Source: an uncultured bacterium
GTDB taxonomy: Bacteria > Bacillota > Clostridia > Oscillospirales > Oscillospiraceae
Assembly (NCBI GenBank): GCA_949288405.1
Contig: CASEKM010000099.1
Location: 1 to 6,195, forward strand
Reading direction: 5' to 3'
Length of the DNA stretch: 6,195 bases
The notes under the pieces are model-generated. The model worked only from the letters and a program-made list of their open reading frames with translations, made no database searches and had not been told where the DNA came from. The stretch's first letter is position 1. Each line of letters starts with the position of its first letter. Positions 5,139 to 6,195 of this stretch are shown piece by piece. The position numbers and the translations under genes are program-made.

Positions 5139-5927
5139 TCACTCCACCAGGTCCACCCGCCGGACCTCCAGGCACCGGTGGCTCTGGGTGTCGATGACAA
5201 ACTTGCAGGCGTTGAGCTTGCAGGGGCCCTCCGCCTCCTCATACCGCTTGGGCAGCCCTCCCAGGAACAGGTTCAGGGACTGCTCCGGCTTCACCCCCAG
5301 CACCGAGAGCCGGGGGCCGGTCATGCCCAGGTCGGAGATGAACCCGGTCCCCTTGGGGAGGACCTGTCCGTCGGCGGTGGGCACGTGGGTGTGGGTGCCC
5401 CAGACGGCCTCCACCCGCCCGTCCAGGTACCAGGCCATAGCCCCCTTCTCGCTGGTGGCCTCGGCGTGGAAGTCCACCAGCACCGCGTCGCACCGCTGGG
5501 CCTCCTCCCGGCGGAGGAGCTGGTTGGCCAGCTTGAAGGGGCTGTCCAGGTTGGCGTTCAGCTCCAGCCGCCCCATCAGGTTGATGACCCCGATCTTCAG
5601 CCCCTGGGGGCCGTCGTACACCCCGAAGCCCCGGCCGGGCACCCGCCCGGCGAAGTTGGCGGGGCGGAGGATATAGGGGTCCTTCTCCAGAAAGTCGGCG
5701 ATCTGGATGCGGTTCCAGGTGTGATTGCCCAGGGTGATCACGTCGGCCCCCGCCTCATAGAGGCCCCGGGCCTGCCGGGGCGTGATGCCCACCACCGAGG
5801 CGTTCTCCCCGTTGACCACGGTGAAATGGATATTCTCCGCCTCCCGCACCTCCTTCAGGCGGCGGGCCAGGATGTCCTGGCCCCCCTCGCCGCACACGTC
5901 GCCCACCGCGAGCACATTCAGAAGCAT
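5139..5927 (-). CDS. YmdB/TIGR00282 family metallophosphoesterase
   Basis: A 262-residue protein, the usual length of the family. All metal-site motifs are present: GDV at 9-11 (Asp10), NGENA at 39-43 (Glu41, Asn42), GNHTW at 67-71 (Asn68, His69), DFHAEATSEK at 152-161 (His154) and GTHTHVPTAD at 177-186 (His179, His181). These correspond to the two-metal centre of Bacillus subtilis YmdB, a cyclic-nucleotide phosphodiesterase that affects biofilm and motility decisions. The same substrate here is inference. The ATG at 5927 is chosen because AAGGAGG lies nine bases upstream and the hydrophobic first strand LLNVLAVGDV follows directly; longer in-frame starts read through the promoter. In Bacillus the gene sits beside the RNase Y gene; that neighbour is not visible here, and the gene appears to have its own promoter. 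Confidence 0.95.
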   Translation of the reverse strand: MLLNVLAVGDVCGEGGQDILARRLKEVREAENIHFTVVNGENASVVGITPRQARGLYEAGADVITLGNHTWNRIQIADFLEKDPYILRPANFAGRVPGRGFGVYDGPQGLKIGVINLMGRLELNANLDSPFKLANQLLRREEAQRCDAVLVDFHAEATSEKGAMAWYLDGRVEAVWGTHTHVPTADGQVLPKGTGFISDLGMTGPRLSVLGVKPEQSLNLFLGGLPKRYEEAEGPCKLNACKFVIDTQSHRCLEVRRVDLVE

Positions 5928-5969
5928 GATACGATTCCTCCTTAGGGACATGAATTCCGATTCCCTCCC

Positions 5970-5998
5970 ATTATAGTGTATCCCGGAGGAAAGCGCAA
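5970..5998 (-). promoter_or_regulatory. Promoter of the ymdB-like gene
   Basis: On the minus strand a perfect TATAAT (5970-5975) lies 17 bases from TTGCGC (5993-5998), which matches only three of six consensus -35 bases. The start would be near 5963, giving a leader of about 36 bases that ends in the AAGGAGG ribosome binding site. Confidence 0.65.
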
Positions 5999-6010
5999 AG
6001 GCTTTTTGCG

Positions 6011-6039
6011 GCATATCGCCCCGCGGCCCGGCATAGGCT
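6011..6039 (+). promoter_or_regulatory. Possible sporulation sigma-E-type promoter
   Basis: On the plus strand GCATATC (6011-6017) is followed after 14 bases by CATAGGCT (6032-6039). The known Bacillus sigma-E pattern is a -35 near KMATATT, a spacer of 13-15 and a -10 near CATACAAT, so the -35 fits at six of seven positions and the -10 at five of eight. It is correctly placed for the gene starting at 6071. No good sigma-A promoter is visible for that gene. Short-motif matches of this kind can arise by chance. Confidence 0.4.
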
Positions 6040-6070
6040 GGGACAGGCAAAGTTTTTGGGAGGTGGGGGT

Positions 6071-6195
6071 ATGGTCCGCACAGCTCGGCGGGAGCGGCCC
6101 GCCGCGGGGACAGGCTCTCCGCTCCGGCGGACGGCGGGGGCGGCCCTGGCGCTGACGGGGGCGCTGTTTTTGCTGCCCCTGTTTACCGTCTCCCC
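6071..6195 (+). CDS. N-terminus of an exported or membrane protein (runs off the window)
   Basis: Only the first 41 codons are present. The ATG has a good ribosome binding site, GGGAGG, seven bases upstream. The peptide starts with an arginine-rich segment (MVRTARRERP, then LRRT at 18-21) followed by a hydrophobic helix AGAALALTGALFLLPLFTV (22-40), which is a signal peptide or membrane anchor. The product cannot be identified from this much. The sigma-E-like element upstream and the LLPLFTV-type helix would suit a sporulation protein such as SpoIID, which is sigma-E dependent in Bacillus, but this is a guess. It is divergent from the ymdB-like gene, with start codons 143 bases apart. Confidence 0.6.
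   Translation, partial: MVRTARRERPAAGTGSPLRRTAGAALALTGALFLLPLFTVS

Noticed and set aside
5004..5945. Plus-strand open frame of about 310 codons opposite the ymdB-like gene
   Set aside because: Same shadow effect; it covers the reverse of a protein with intact metal-site motifs.
5139..6050. N-terminally extended ymdB-like protein
   Set aside because: The added 41 residues read through the TATAAT promoter and the AAGGAGG site and precede the normal first strand of the fold.
1..6195. CRISPR array, tRNA, rRNA or transposase genes
   Set aside because: No spaced direct repeats, cloverleaf-like stretches, rRNA-like sequence or transposase motifs were seen on either strand.

Overview
The window looks like a chromosomal segment of a GC-rich, low-redundancy Firmicute, most likely a gut Clostridia/Oscillospiraceae-type organism. 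The grounds are strong AAGGAGG-type ribosome binding sites, sigma-A-type promoters, GC-rich codon choice, a Firmicutes-type YmdB phosphodiesterase, a YhfC-type membrane protease and a short GC-rich palindromic repeat. The genus is my inference. All complete genes lie on the minus strand. A plus-strand gene begins at the right edge and runs out of the window.

Reading in the direction of transcription (right to left): (1) 5139-5927, a YmdB/TIGR00282 metallophosphoesterase with its own promoter, divergent from the partial plus-strand gene at 6071, whose upstream region resembles a sporulation sigma-E promoter. (2) 5010-3829 and 3724-2696, UDP-galactopyranose mutase (glf, TTG start) and a family 2 glycosyltransferase. 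This is a small surface-glycan operon, with a palindromic repeat between the two genes and a clear intrinsic terminator after the second. (3) 2529-2216, two small hydrophobic proteins of 40 and 64 residues joined by an ATGA overlap. A strong promoter drives them from an AT-rich island, with two copies of an 18-bp palindromic operator. (4) 2095-27, a YhfC-family intramembrane protease, then a membrane-anchored MerR regulator, a small two-helix membrane protein and a YbjQ-family protein. The last three genes overlap each other by 17-20 bases.

The most interesting part is block 4. The MerR protein has a normal DNA-binding head and a C-terminal tail of two transmembrane helices. The next small gene is visibly a second copy of that tail. 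The gene upstream encodes a polytopic intramembrane protease with intact catalytic motifs. Both the protease gene and merR have promoters with the 19-bp spacer typical of MerR-activated genes and share a 13-base core. I suggest, as inference only, a membrane-tethered one-component sensor that could be controlled by intramembrane proteolysis or by pairing with the tail-only paralogue, with YbjQ as a possible output. Block 3 is a second candidate for an undescribed unit: a tightly controlled micro-operon of two membrane peptides, the first of which is short enough to be missed by standard annotation.
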